The notes under the pieces: model-generated
What the model was told of the DNA's origin: nothing
Seen by the model: the letters and a program-made list of their open reading frames with translations, nothing else
Database searches by the model: none
Shown here: positions 1-12,688 of the stretch, piece by piece
How the letters are laid out: every line of letters starts with the position of its first letter
Position numbering within the stretch: position 1 is the first letter of the stretch
Position numbers and translations under genes: made by a program
Origin: Phaseolus vulgaris
Lineage: Eukaryota > Streptophyta > Magnoliopsida > Fabales > Fabaceae
Direction of reading: 5' to 3'
Assembly (NCBI RefSeq): GCF_000499845.2
Contig: NC_023759.2
Span: forward strand, 41,418,672-41,482,671
Length of the DNA stretch: 64,000 nt

Positions 1-414
1 CGTGTTCTTACAAGGTCAGGTTTTTCTTAAATTGACTCCTTCTATCTTCGTCTTCTCGTCCTCCCGGCTTCCAGGCTTAGTGATTTTCGGTTTGTACTTT
101 CCTTCTCTGATATGAGTGGGGTGGGGTACCTGTAAAGGCGCTCCGACACTCATGTTAGTCCGAGTACATTATGTAGGTGAGTTAAGAGTGAAAGATTACC
201 TTTGATGCTGGGTCTCCTCTAGTATTTATAACTTTGGGATGGGCCTCAGCTGTTATGGGTCTGCTCTTAGATTCAGACGAGAGCCCAATTATACCTTAAT
301 CATAGTTTATAATTAAATTGATTTACTTACAGTTAATCATGAGTTTATTGTCTGATCTTAAGTTCATTCGGCCTTGTAGATCATTCCACGTTTCGGCCAT
401 CCGGTAATACAACA
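1..414 (-). repeat. partial LTR of an LTR retrotransposon
   Basis: Read on the minus strand, this stretch starts with TGTTG at 414, has a TATA-like TTATAAATA at about 222-231, and continues into a GC-richer leader that runs off the left edge. A TG start, an internal TATA box and higher GC than the surroundings suit an LTR (U3 then R/U5). No internal coding region or second LTR is inside the window, so the superfamily cannot be given. The boundary at 414 is inferred from the TG dinucleotide alone. Confidence 0.35.
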
Positions 415-3216
415 TTCATATAATGATACTGTTTTTAAAAGATCAGTTGCATACTTCCTAAAATTTCTATGTACTTTGCAATTTGCATTCTAAACAGTGC
501 TGTAATATCCTTATCTCCAATCAATCACTATTTGTTTCCATTTTGTTGTTCTTATAGCTTTGTTTGGTGAGAATACATTGTTTGGCGTTATTTTAGGGAC
601 CGCGCATGCATTACAACGATTTGTTTTATAATGAGATCAAATTTGTACGTAATAGTTGACTTATTAATATTTGCTCCATAGACTTTGGTTATAGTTGGAA
701 AATAATAGTTTCACCCTTTCCAAAAGAAAAGCATCTATATAATAACTCATTTTAATAATATAATAATATGTAATAATATTTTTTTTAAGTTAAAAAATTA
801 TATAATTAAATTATTGATATTGTATATTGTCAAATGGATATTTTTTCTTTATGGTATCAAAATATCACATCTTTTATAGTTATGCACTCACGACACGTTA
901 CTTAATGGATTTTGGCAATATTTCTGATTTTAGCAAAAGTAAAAGAAAAGTTTATTTGTGTGACTATATTAACAAGTAAGTTTTCATATACAAAATAAGA
1001 GTACGTTATAACAAATTGAGTTATCTGTTTTCTTTTAAGTTATTTCACATAATTGAGTCTTATAAAGGAAAAAAAATTGTAATGAAAACATTTTTTTCTT
1101 AAAGATGATCATTAGAGTGTTGAAAGATTAATTATAAAAAATCTAGACTATGTTCTTTTAATTTCATTGACTCAACTAATTGAATGAGATTATCTTATCT
1201 TTTAATGAAAAATTAGTTTTTTTTAATGAATATTTTCATTCTGTAGGTTCTTTTTCTACTTGGTCGAGTTTGGTCAGAATATTAAGTGGGTGCGGAATCA
1301 ACCATTTTGAAAGCATGTGAAATGGTTTGGTATTTTTGATTTGGAACATAGTCATGAATTAAGAGACGGTTCCTTTTAGTAATTGAACCGTCTTATGCGG
1401 CTGAGCTAATAATACATGAGGAGTCATGACAACATTCTATTAGTTTATTCTTACTTTTCAGTTTAAATTAAGGTTGTAAATCATATTATGTTTAGGGTTT
1501 AAGGTTTAGGATTTAGTCATATGAGTAATTCTTGACATCTTACTAGTAGTTTTCTCTTTTTCGGCTTAAAGTTGGAGACTATGAGTTGTGCGTGACCGAA
1601 TCGATTGTTCACGATACTAAAATAATTTTTAGTAAATCTTTTCATTTTTTTCAAACTAAAGTTGGAGGATTGTGAGTTATCCAAGTGCATAACTGAACCA
1701 ACCATCGATCATGTCACGAGTGTTGACAAAAACTTCGATCTCGTGAACACATCAAATATAGCATCTTAGAATATGAATTACACCAACATCTTAAAAATTA
1801 ATATTTGAACTTTCGTTGCCTATTAATGAATTACGATAACAATACCATTTATGATTTTATAAAATTCAGACATTAAGAAATATTTTTCATAACATATTTA
1901 TGTAACTACTAATTAGAAATAATTATCAGGATATAATAAATAATAAAAGTGATATATTTAGACAATAACAAAGATATATATCCATTTTGACAAAAAACAT
2001 AAAAAGACAAAACATAATTAATAACTAACTTAGAGACCTAAAGATTCTTAGACCGGGACATTATGTGAAACATATTAACTTTTATTAAACAAAAGTTATA
2101 TAACAAGTACAAGACATAGTTGTTTTTTTTTCATCATATACATGATTTATTAATTTTTTTGCTTGAATCACATCTTTTATGAGAGTCAGCTTTATTTTTT
2201 TATGAGAGACAACTTTATGCCAATTAGAAATATTTATAAGATGGTTAGACAACGGAGTTTTGTTTACACACGTAAGACTCGAAGTCAAAACCTTATTTTT
2301 TTAATAAAACAAACATATTTTCCCTTATAGCTAGGTAGAGTTTCTTTGTGGTGTGGTTTTCATTATATATTTCTACGGTAAATTATGGCAAAAAGTGAAT
2401 CCCGTAATTTTAGCTCTGAAACGCTTAGTGGTTTCATAAATATAATGTTTGTGGCCGAAAGAAAGATAGAAGGAAATAGGTGGATCACAGAATGTGGTCA
2501 ATTCATTTTCAATTTTGTAATCATTTCTTACAACTCCAAGGGTTCATTTTCAATCTCTCCAATACAATATTTAGCAGTTTTTCATTTACCGTTAAGTTTG
2601 TACTGTCATCATTGTTTCACCAAATTTGTTGTGATAAAATATATTCCTTGAGTGGAGACACAGAGTGGGGAGCAACATGTCATGTATGGTTAAAATAATT
2701 AAGTTGGAATATTAATTTATTCATAATTTTATTTAGAATATTATAGTCTCCTAATCTATAACTTGAAACTTATATTAAAATCATACGACTGACCCAAGTT
2801 AGTAATTATTTACATTCTAATTATATATTATTCCTCTTATTGAGTCCTTCTTATTTTTCTAGTTACATATTTTAATCACAATTTCATAATATATGTGCCA
2901 AATTAGTGTTTCACAAATTGAAATGCATATAAAGAGAATTACCGTTTGTTGTGATGGTGTCCACAACTTCTTTTGTTAAGTCATTCTCCTCCATCTAGTC
3001 ACAAATTTCAATTACAACTTCATAAGATAAAGATCAAATTAGAGTTTTGCAAAGATTAATCAAAACATGGAAAGAGAAAGAGAAGTAATGAAAGTATGTT
3101 TTTACATGAAAGAAAAAAGAAAATGAAAAGTATGATACAAAAAAGAAAGTGGAAAGTATGGTGGGTATGTGTGGGTTTATGCATAGTGGAGAGAATCAGA
3201 TTTAATATGCATAGCT
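415..3216. other. gene-poor AT-rich intergenic DNA
   Basis: No coding region is supported; the short open frames have low-complexity or Phe/Ile/Asn-rich translations without family resemblance. Visible structure is limited to a 9-bp inverted repeat (AGACGGTTC at 1364-1372, GAACCGTCT at 1385-1393) and two diverged copies about 100 bp apart of a motif containing TAAAGTTGGAG (near 1567 and 1660). Confidence 0.5.
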
Positions 3217-3612
3217 TCTTTGGGGAGTTGTTTGGATCGCAGTAGTCAACGAAGTTTGGAAGCATAGAAATAGGATAATTTTTAAAGGGGGAGTAGTGGA
3301 TGTATTGGAAGTTTTTGCTTTGTTTCAATTAAAGGCTTGGTTAGTTACATCAAAGTCACAGTTTGCAAATTTTTCCTTTTCTGATTGGTGCATAGACCGT
3401 TGGTTTGTATGAGGATGATCTCATAACATATTCATTTAAGTTGCATGACTGTTTCCCTTACATGTCTTCCTCTGGGTTAGCTATGAGAGTTTTGTTTAGG
3501 CAGACTTTGGAGTAAGAATTGTGATGTAGGTTATGGTTGAGTTCTTGTATAAGGGTTGAATCACCTCTAATGTGATTCATATTTATTTATTTTTATTACT
3601 GATTAAAAAAAA
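3217..3612 (+). mobile_element. L1-type LINE, 5'-truncated 3' end
   Basis: Broken translation matches the end of plant L1 ORF2 after the zf-RVT region, with pieces such as NEVWKHRN, IFKGG and FSDWCID. It is followed by an untranslated tail ending in TTACTGATTAAAAAAA, the poly(A)-like end of the element. The same terminal segment recurs at 17863-18340 (+) and, in inverted form, at 18736-19300, so these belong to one LINE family. Several stops make it dead. Severe 5' truncation is usual for LINE insertions. Confidence 0.75.
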
Positions 3613-5100
3613 TGCATAACTTCTTAGATCAATTTGAAAACGGCTAAAAAAAATAAAAGTAAATAAAAATCAATAAGATCGAGAACGGATGAAGAAGAAT
3701 GTTAAACAAATTGCAAATGGTTTGATAAAAAAATGTGAAGAGGGACAGCAAAACCTCCAAACGGAGAATCATACGGAATTTTATACTTGCAATTATAGCA
3801 CCAAGGTTGACTTCCACGAGCACCAAATTAAAATTGGTTGAAGTTCGTAATACAATAAATAAAATTGCATTGTTTGCATTATTCAATTGGTTGAAGTTCT
3901 AAATACAATAGATAAAATTGGTTGAAGTTATGTTGTCCACGTCTTAAGAAAAGAATTAACTATCTTTTTTAATTTCTGAATTTTGATGTGAAATTGAATC
4001 TCATTTTTCTTACTAAAAGCAGATAAATTAGATCTCATTTTTTTACTAAAATTGTAGAGTTATTAAATTCTTACACATTAGAGTTATTAAATTCTTATAC
4101 TTTGGAAAGTTATAAGACATCCTCAAAAACAGATAACATAAAAAAATGTTTATATGTTGACAACTCAACACTGAGAAAAATAATTTTGAACTAAAACAGA
4201 ATAATTTTGGAATTGTATTATTTCACATCACAATTATAAACTTATGAATTTTATTATACAATTGTAATATAACATTATTCTAACATTAATGATTTTGTTA
4301 TGTATAATGGAACAAATCTAACATTTCACTATTTGTCTAGTCAATGGAACCATTTATTTTCATCAAAGTTTAGAGACTAAAAATATATTTAATTCTAACT
4401 TTTGTTAATAAGTCATATTTAACTGTAATAGACTAATAATAAAAATATTATTATTAATTTTATTTTTCTTATTATTAATATTAATATAATAATAATATTA
4501 ATAATGATATTATTAATAATTTTAATATTAATATTAATGACAATATTAATAATATTAATGACAATATTAATAATATTAATGACAATATTAATAATATTAT
4601 TATTAATAGTATTGTTAATATTAATATGTTAATATTATTAATAATATTATTAATAATTTTAATAATAATATAATGATAGACTTTAATAATATTAAATAAA
4701 AAGTTCATAGTTTATTAAAATTAAATATAATTAATTAAAAAATTAAAGTTAAATATATTTAGTTTATGTACTTTAATGAATATGGAAAGTATGTTAATAT
4801 GGATAAATAGTAAGAGTCATATAGTTGATTTACGTATAGCTTTATTTGTGACAAAATCGTTAATGCACTATGCTTCTTATGATGTCTTTACAAAATCGTT
4901 AAATAGAAAGATTCAATAACTTTATAATTTCACAATTTTAACCAAAGACACTAAAGGACTGGAATCCAATTTCACATCAAAATTTAAGGACAAAAATATA
5001 ATTAACCCCTTAAAAGATATACACATATGGTTAATTTAATACAAGCGAAAGATGCTTCTTATCATAAAATTCATGCTTAATAGATTATGAAAACGTTCAA
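3613..5100. other. AT-rich intergenic DNA
   Basis: No gene seen. The stretch between 4440 and 4700 is nearly pure A/T built of TTAATAATA-like words, and 4524-4600 contains about three 21-bp tandem units marked by AATGAC. Confidence 0.45.
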
Positions 5101-7440
5101 CTAATTATTATTTTTCTTAAATAAAAAAAATTACACACACATACATTCAAACGGTTACTTCTTATTGCTCTCCTTGGAACAACTAAAAATGGTTGTCGAG
5201 AGATTATGAAAATGCTCAATTGTACTAATAAATATTGATTTTTGTGTAATAAATAATACTTCTTTTAAAATAGGTTTTCGTGTAATAAAGTGTGGACGAC
5301 ATAAAAAAAAAATTATGTTAAGTAAAATCACTTCATTTTCTCAAACAAAATAAAGTTTTTTACTATATAATTTTAAAATTAAATATGACAATTACTAATA
5401 GCATATTAGCCTAGACAAAATGTAAATTGGTACGATGTTGCCTTCATTAGCTTGGTATGAAGCTTTTGGTACCAAAGTGAATGATAAATTTATAGTATCA
5501 CATTTATTTATCTTGTTCTGTAAGGGATTTTAGTCAATGCATCCAATAACATAAATAGGAGTGTGGTAAAACATTTTAATATGAGTTAAAAATGTAACCT
5601 CCATATTTATATAACATGAATAATATATAAAAAAATAAAATAATAAAAACATAAATGTAAATAACTTTATTTGCTTAATATGAAGTCCTTCAATAGTCAT
5701 TTTGATGAAGGAGGTGGTCAGAATATTAGAGAAAAGATATAGGAGAAAAAAATGGTTTTAGAGAGGTGATTGATATATTAAAATGAAACTTGAATAAGTG
5801 ATTCTTTTATTTATTTACATTTTTTATTTTAATAATAAAATATTCAAATGTAATTCTAATTATACCACTTTTACTTTAAATTTTTTTTTTTATATATTTT
5901 TTTAGATCCATATAAAAACATGTTAACTCACTCCTTAATAATTACTTAAACATTGTTATAATCTTATTTAGACATTTGACTTTATTAAAAAAATGTAAGT
6001 ATTAAATAATTAAAATAACAAATTGAGGTTGACAACACACTTAAGATACAAGATTTTTAAGTAAATATAATTAATTATTAAAAAGTCAAATCTAGTTAAA
6101 CATTAAAAATATGTATTTTGATTTAGCAAGTTAATTTAGGGGATCCTATCCCAACATTTTGAATTCATGTAGTACTAACAACCTTAAGATGATAATGATA
6201 AATATTGTTTATTTCTTAAATGTGTCAAATAGATGGTTATAATTCATTTGGAGTAGAAGATGAAGTGTCTTCTCGAAGATAATTATTTTTTCAAATGAAA
6301 TTAGTCAATTTTATCCCCAATTAATTAATTACTATAGAAAAATGTTAATGTAAATACCAACAATTTTAATCTCTTAATAACAAAATTTGGTCGCTAATAG
6401 CTAATTAGCCACCAAATTCAAATAGTAAAGAAAATTCTAATTACAACCCTTTTGTCAACCAAAAATTTATTAGAATTAATTTAGCAATCAAAATTATCTT
6501 ATTGATGATGGTATCTTAAACATTTAATGATTGATTTAATTTGGTGATAGACATTAAAATTCTAAGAAAGTAGATAATAACCTTTTGATTACTGAATTGT
6601 TTGTGTATGAATTTAGTGATTAAATATTTTAATTGCTAATTCTATTTTAACAACATACTTCATTTTTGTTTTAGTTATTTGAATAGGTTGATCTACTTAA
6701 TAATTATAAATACTAAAATATTCTTAATTGATGCTTATGGATTTATTGTAAAGCATAAAAAAAAATGAATAAAAAGTCTTATATTAATTTTAGTAATATC
6801 AAGAAAATTACTACATCATCTAAAAAAAATTATTACATGTACGAATCTTGAAATGAATAAGTTCATTATAACATTATGTATCAGAGGATTGTGTACAGAA
6901 CTCAATGTATGAGTACTATTTAATTAAATTGTTAAAATATGTTTTCAATTATTTGCGACATTTGTTTAGGTATGGGTTGAGACTAGAAAGAGGCGTGGAG
7001 AAAAAGTCAACAAAAGGTTATGCCATAAAGTCAATGGATCAGACAACCTAACCTTGAAATGTGAACCAAGGTCCCCATTTCATGTTGAAAAGGAAACAAC
7101 ATTTATGTGTTTTGGATTTTTGTAAATTATTAACACTGTATGTCACTGTGCTATGCAAACGTATTATTTTAAAAATTTAAGTTAAATATTTTCCTTATTT
7201 CTTAAGAATTTAATTACTAATACTATATATTAATAATATAAAAATTACACTATCCATTAATAAAAAAATTATTTCCAATACAAAATTTAAGACATATAAG
7301 AAAATTAATCTTGTAGAATATTATCTCTAATCCTAAATATAAGTAAAATCACTTAATCTCAAATGTTAATTAGATTTTTTATAAAATAAAAATCACTTCC
7401 TTTCTTTCAAATTGGATTTCTTTTTTCTGAAAGTGATGTA
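5101..7440. repeat. tandem segmental duplication, unit A left block
   Basis: This noncoding block aligns along its length, in the same orientation, with 41391-44270. Landmarks present in both include ACACACATACAT, TTGGAACAA, GATGTTGCCTTCATTA, CAAACAAAATAAAG, a TATGGGTTGAGA segment (6971 and 43103) and AATATAAGTAAAATCAC (7336 and 44181). Substitutions and small indels throughout show it is old. It also holds a decayed repeat around 6370-6640 that was already there before the duplication, because both copies carry it. Confidence 0.8.
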
Positions 7441-7597
7441 GTTTTATTTCGAAATTTTTAAAATGGACAATTTTCTTTTATTTTCAAAATGGACAATTCG
7501 TCAACGAGAGTATGATTTTGATAAGATAAAATCTTCATTCACATTTTGAAAGAAAAGAGAAATCATACATGTGGAATATGATTTTTAATTAAAATTG

Positions 7598-7641
<44 letters not shown>

Positions 7642-8299
7642 TATGTTTTAATATGTTAAAAAATTTTACAAAAATAAATCGTATGTATAAAATATGATTT
7701 CAATATGTCTTAAACATTATAATATATTGTAATATATAATAATAATATATAAAATTTTAAAAAATTATATAATAAATATGTTTTAAATATTTTAATATAT
7801 AATAATTTTAATATATTTTTTTAGTATTTAAAATAAAAATTACAAAATAGAAAATTAGATAAATTTAAGTTACTATTATAATTTTTTTATATAATTAAAG
7901 AAAATTATATTTTTATAAAAAATTAATGAAATAAGTTTTCAAAAAATAATTTTTATTACATATAACTAAAAAATGACTGAAATTTTATTATAATAATTAA
8001 AAAATTAAATATAATTTTTTGATTTTAATATATTAAAATTATTTTAAATTCTTAATAAATAAATAAAATTAATCGAAAAACTAAAATGGATAACGCTAAC
8101 CAAACATGTGAATATTTTAAAATAATATTAAAGTTTGACATTAAGGGAAAACACACTGACAATCTAATTTAAAAGATTATATATGAACCAATTATGTATG
8201 AGATTTTGTCTTACATGGGGCTTTTCTTCGTTGTCTCGGTGGACATCTAAGCAGAGGTGAACTTCATCATCATTGTTTTCTTCTTCATTGTCGTCAAAT
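7441..8299. other. AT-rich intergenic DNA with (TA)n
   Basis: Contains a (TA)n microsatellite at about 7603-7637 and otherwise A/T-rich DNA. The last 100 bp before the CACTA element can be read on the minus strand as a short acidic peptide followed by a GTAAGA donor-like site. It may be a gene scrap, but no family is recognisable. Confidence 0.4.
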
Positions 8300-8335
8300 C
8301 ACTAGTACAAAATTTGAAAACAACGACCATTTATT

Positions 8336-8445
8336 TAGTGCGGCTTTGCGTTTAAACGCATTTGTAAAAAACGCGGTGGCATTTTTGTAATTAAATTGAT
8401 TTACAAATGAGGTCTTACCCTAGAACCGCATTTGTAAATCAATTT
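8336..8445. repeat. CACTA-1 left subterminal repeats
   Basis: Variants of the CGCATTTGTAAA word occur just inside the left end, for example at about 8358-8370 and 8423-8440 in direct orientation. The same word is denser in the right subterminal region. Confidence 0.7.
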
Positions 8446-8459
8446 TACCCTAAAAATAG

Positions 8460-8767
8460 AAGCGCGCCACTGGTTTTCACTTTCACTTTCGTCTTCTCCG
8501 CTCTTCGTTTCAACGTTCTCAGCTCTCTCCGCTTTGCATTGTAAGTTTCAGCTCTCTCTGCTTCAACGTTTGTTTTCGTTTTCGTTTTCGTCATTGTCAT
8601 TATTCACTTCCTTGGCATTGTCATTTCGTTTCCTTACTCGTTTTCTGCATATAGGTGGTTACTGTTCTATTGGTTCGCTGGTTTTTTCTGCTCCGCCACC
8701 GCCACTGCTTCCGCCACCGCCTTCGCCTACGCCTTCGTCTTCGTCTCCGATCACCATCAACCTAAAG
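8460..8767 (+). other. probable untranslated leader exons of the CACTA-1 transcript
   Basis: A pyrimidine-rich GC-higher stretch downstream of the left repeats contains a donor-like GTAAGT at 8541, an acceptor-like ATAG ending at 8654, and a second donor-like AAAG/GTTGGT at 8767/8768. A TTTTAG at about 9251-9256 could be the acceptor before the transposase ATG at 9370. The open frame here (CCGCCACCG repeats) resembles a 5' leader rather than a protein. The assignment rests on splice-like signals and position only. Confidence 0.35.
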
Positions 8768-9369
8768 GTTGGTGTTGTATTTATTTAATATTTTGAATTT
8801 ATATTTAAAATTTTGAATTCATATTTAATATTTTGAATTTTTATTTTTCTGTATTATAATATATATTTAATTAATAACTAATACAACTTGGAATGTATAA
8901 CTAATAACTAATAATTTATATATTTGTGTGTATTTTGAATTTTTGTATTATATAATTTCTATTTTCTTAAATTTATATTATATATAAATTCTATTTTTGT
9001 AATTATTTTTATTTTTTGCACTTTCTCTTTGCATATCTTTATTTTTTTCCCTGGCATCATTTATTTTTTATAATTGTCACTTTAAACTACTTTTACTTAA
9101 ATAAAAATGAATATGATATTAATCTTTATGGAATTATAATTCTATAGTGTATTAAACTTTGTTCTAGAATTTTAATTTTAGAAGTGACATATTTAGTTAG
9201 TTGTTAATTACATTTTAATAAAAGTTTTATGTTATGTTAGTTATTGTTACTTTTAGAATAGAAATATCGTGTTTGGATTGAGTCCGGGGGTGTTCGACCC
9301 TCGGCAAATGTGTGAGATTGAAGAGAATACTAATTATTAGAAAATCCTAACTATATTCCAGAATATATA

Positions 9370-12300
9370 ATGGATCGAAGTTGGATTAATGTTGTTCGTA
9401 TAAGTGATGAGTACGAAAGGGGAGTAGAGGAATTTATACAATTTGCGCAGCGTAACGCGATTATTAGTGGTCATGATGGAGCAAAGATCAGGTGTCCGTG
9501 CGTTAACTGTTTGAATGGAAGGATACTGGATGTGAATATCATGAGGGAACACCTGCTATGTGATGGGTTTCTTCGATCTTATACAACTTGGACATGACAT
9601 GGTGAATTATTAAATTTACCACGTGTTTCCGTAACTGAAGAATATGTGGGTTCTACCATGGATGAAGCAGTACACGATGATGGAGATGATAATCGATTGG
9701 AGGACAAGATTCGTGATGTGGGAGCTGAGTGTTTTGCAAAAGCGCATGGATATGAAAGTATGTCAAAAGATGCAGAGACTCCTTTGTATCCTGGATCAAC
9801 TAACTTCACACGGTTGTCGGCGGTGTTAAGATTGATGAATTTGAAGGCAATAAACGGATGGACTAATAAAAGCTTCACGGAATTGCTCCAGCTGTTGAAG
9901 GATATGCTTCTAGAGGGAAATAGTCTACCTAATCGTAATTACGAGGCAAAAAAGATTCTTTGTCCAATGGGTATGGAGTACAAAAAGATACATGCATGTC
10001 CTAATGATTGTATATTATACCGGAAAGATTTTGAATTGTTGAAAAGTTGTTAGAGGTGTGGGTTATCACGTTATAAGTTGAAACAAAAAGATGATGATTC
10101 TATTGATGACATGGAAAAGCATGGACCCCCAATGAAGGTTATGTGGTATCTTCCCATCATTCCAAGGATGAAGCGTTTGTTTGCAAACCCAGACGATGCT
10201 AAGAATCTTAGATGGCATGCAGATGAGAGGAAATGCGATGGCATGTACCGACATCCAGCTGATTCTATTCAATGGAAGAAATTTGATGATGACTTTCCAG
10301 AATTTGGTAAAGAATCAAGAAATATCCGACTTGGTTTAGCTACAGACGGAATGAATCGGTTTGGAAATATGAGTACAAATCACAGTTCATGGCCTGTATT
10401 ACTAGTTATTTACAACTTACCTCCTGGATTGTGCATGAAGCGAAAATACATGATGTTGTCTATGATGATATCCGGTCCGAAACAACCAGGGAATGATATT
10501 GATGTTTATCTAAGTCCCCTAATTGAAGATTTGAAGTTAATGTGGGACCAGGGTGTCGAAGTATTTGACGGATTTGCTAATGAAACTTTCAAGCTTCATG
10601 CCATGTTATTTTGCACCATCAATGACTTTCCGGCATATGGTAACTTATCAGGTTATAGTGTTAAGGGTCACAAAGCGTGTCCAATATGCGAAGAAGACAC
10701 TGCTTCTCAACAATTGAAACATGGAAGGAAAACAGTATATCTTCGGCATCGGAGGTTTCTTAGAAGTCATCATCCTTACCGGAGGTTGAAAAAAGCCTTT
10801 AATGGACACCAAGAGGGTAGTGGTCCACCAACTCCATTAACCGGTGTTGAGGTTTACGAAAAGGTAAATAACATAGACCACACTTTCGGCAAGTCCAAAA
10901 AAAAGTCATCTGTGACAAATATTTGGAAGAAGAAATCAATCTTCTTTGATCTTCCGTACTGGTCGAGGTTAGAAGTCAGACATTGTATAGATGTAATGCA
11001 TGTTGAGAAGAATGTGTGTGATAGCTTAATTGGTACACTTCTTAACATTAACGGGAAGACGAAGGATGGTCTAAATGCTCGTTTAGATTTGATTGAGATG
11101 AACATACGCGGCGAGTTGGCACCCATACAAATGAGTAAGCGTACATATTTGCCCCCAGCCTGTTACACAATGTCAAAAGATGAAAAAATTAGTTTTTGTC
11201 AATGTCTAAAGGGTGTGAAAGTGCCACAAGGACATTCCTCAAATGTGAAGAGTCTAGTGTCAATGCAAGATTTGAAGTTAATTGGGTTGAAGTCTCATGA
11301 TTGTCACATCTTGATACAACAATTGTTGCCGGTAGCTATCCGTGGGATCTTACCAAAAAATGTTAGACACACCATAACCCGTTTGTGCTCATTCTTCTCT
11401 TCCATATGTTGTAAAGTCATTGATCCCTCAAAACTAGATGAACTTCAAAATGAAATTGTTGTTATCTTGTGTGAATTGGAAATGTTTTTTCCTCCGTCTT
11501 TTTTTGACATCATGGTTCATCTAGTGGTGCATCTGGTAAGAGAGGTTAGATTGTGTGGACCAGTGTACTTAAGATGGATGTATCCTGTTGAGCGGTATAT
11601 GAAAATTTTGAAAGGTTATGTGAAAAATCATTATCGTCCAGAGGCTTCAATGATTGAAAGGTACATAGCTGAAGAAAGTATTGAATTTTGTTCAGAGTAC
11701 ATGACAAAAGCAAATCCAATAGGTGTTCCAGCTAATTCATGGCACCACAGGCGTTCTACAAGTAAATGTTTACGTGGTGTGAATATTGTAAGCAAATCTC
11801 GATCAGAAGTCTTGCAAGCACATTTGTACATATTGAATAACACAGATGAAGTTGTACCTTACATAGAAGCTCATAAAGCCATTGTGAAGGCAAATAACCC
11901 AAGACAAGCAGAGAAATGGGTCTTGATGGAACATAATAGAACTTTCATGCCTTGGTTTAAAGATGAGGTGTTCAAGGATTCAACGGCATCAGAGACCTTG
12001 ACTTGGTTGGCTGCTGGATTGAAGTTTGATGTCATTTCATGTACAGCGTACGAAGTGAATAATTGTATATTTTACACGAAGTCCCTGGATGAAAAGAGTA
12101 CAGTTCAAAATTCTGGTGTTACTCTTGAAGCCGAGTCAATGCAGTTTTCGACTTCGAAAGATACAAATCCAGTACTTGGATCAATGGCATACTATGGGTT
12201 TATAGAAGAGATATGGGAGATTGACTACACTAAGTTTTCCGTTTCAGTTTTCAAGTGTAAATGGGTTGATAATAAAAGTGGGGTTAAAATTGATGAATCA

Positions 12301-12570
12301 GGATTCACACTAGTGGACTTTCGAAAGATAGGGTATCGAGATGAGCCATTTATAATGGTTCAACAAGCATCTCAGGTTTTCTATGTGAAAGATCCTACGT
12401 CAGAACATTGGTATGTCGTTTTACACGGGAAAAAACAAGGGGAAGCCATAGATGATATTGAATATGGCGAAACTCGTTCATTCACACCAATGATAACTAA
12501 TAAAGATGACGATGTACTTGATGATGTACATGCAACCCGTAAAGACCATAGTGAAGGAATTTACATATAA
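9370..12570 (+). pseudogene. TNP2-type CACTA transposase (TNPD) with two in-frame stops
   Basis: One continuous frame of 1067 codons runs from ATG 9370 to the TAA ending at 12570. It is interrupted only by TGA at 9595-9597 and TAG at 10051-10053. The N-terminus (MDRSWINVVRISDEY, then CPCVNC) fits the transposase-associated domain. The middle matches Transposase_21, with LATDGMNRFGN near codon 326 and TINDFPAYGNLSGY followed by CPIC near codon 419. A DUF4218-like region follows (LPVAIRG, RWMYPVERYM), then a DUF4216-like region (KCKWVDNKSG). This enzyme family cuts and rejoins CACTA ends. The first stop sits where relatives read TWTWHGE, so TGG to TGA is the simplest change; the second lies in a Cys-x-x-Cys motif, C*RCGLSRYK. 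Both look like single transitions. No frameshift was found, so the gene is barely decayed. Confidence 0.9.
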
Positions 12571-12688
12571 ACATTCAACCCACATGCAACATGTAAATAA
12601 ACATTTAGAATTTTTTGTATTATTTTTATATGATTTTAATTTGATGCACATTAACTAATGTTTGTTACCTAATTTTTTTAACAGAGAC

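Noticed and set aside
4481..4708. Leu/Ile-rich 75-codon minus-strand frame
   Set aside because: Translation of an AT minisatellite-like tract; any such repeat gives Leu/Ile/Asn frames.
8200..8299. Gene exon on the minus strand just left of CACTA-1 (acidic peptide with donor-like site)
   Set aside because: Too short, no start, no recognisable family; left as a possible scrap only.
8534..8788. 84-codon Pro/Ser-rich open frame inside CACTA-1
   Set aside because: Crossed by splice-like sites and placed in the leader of the transposase transcript; more likely untranslated.
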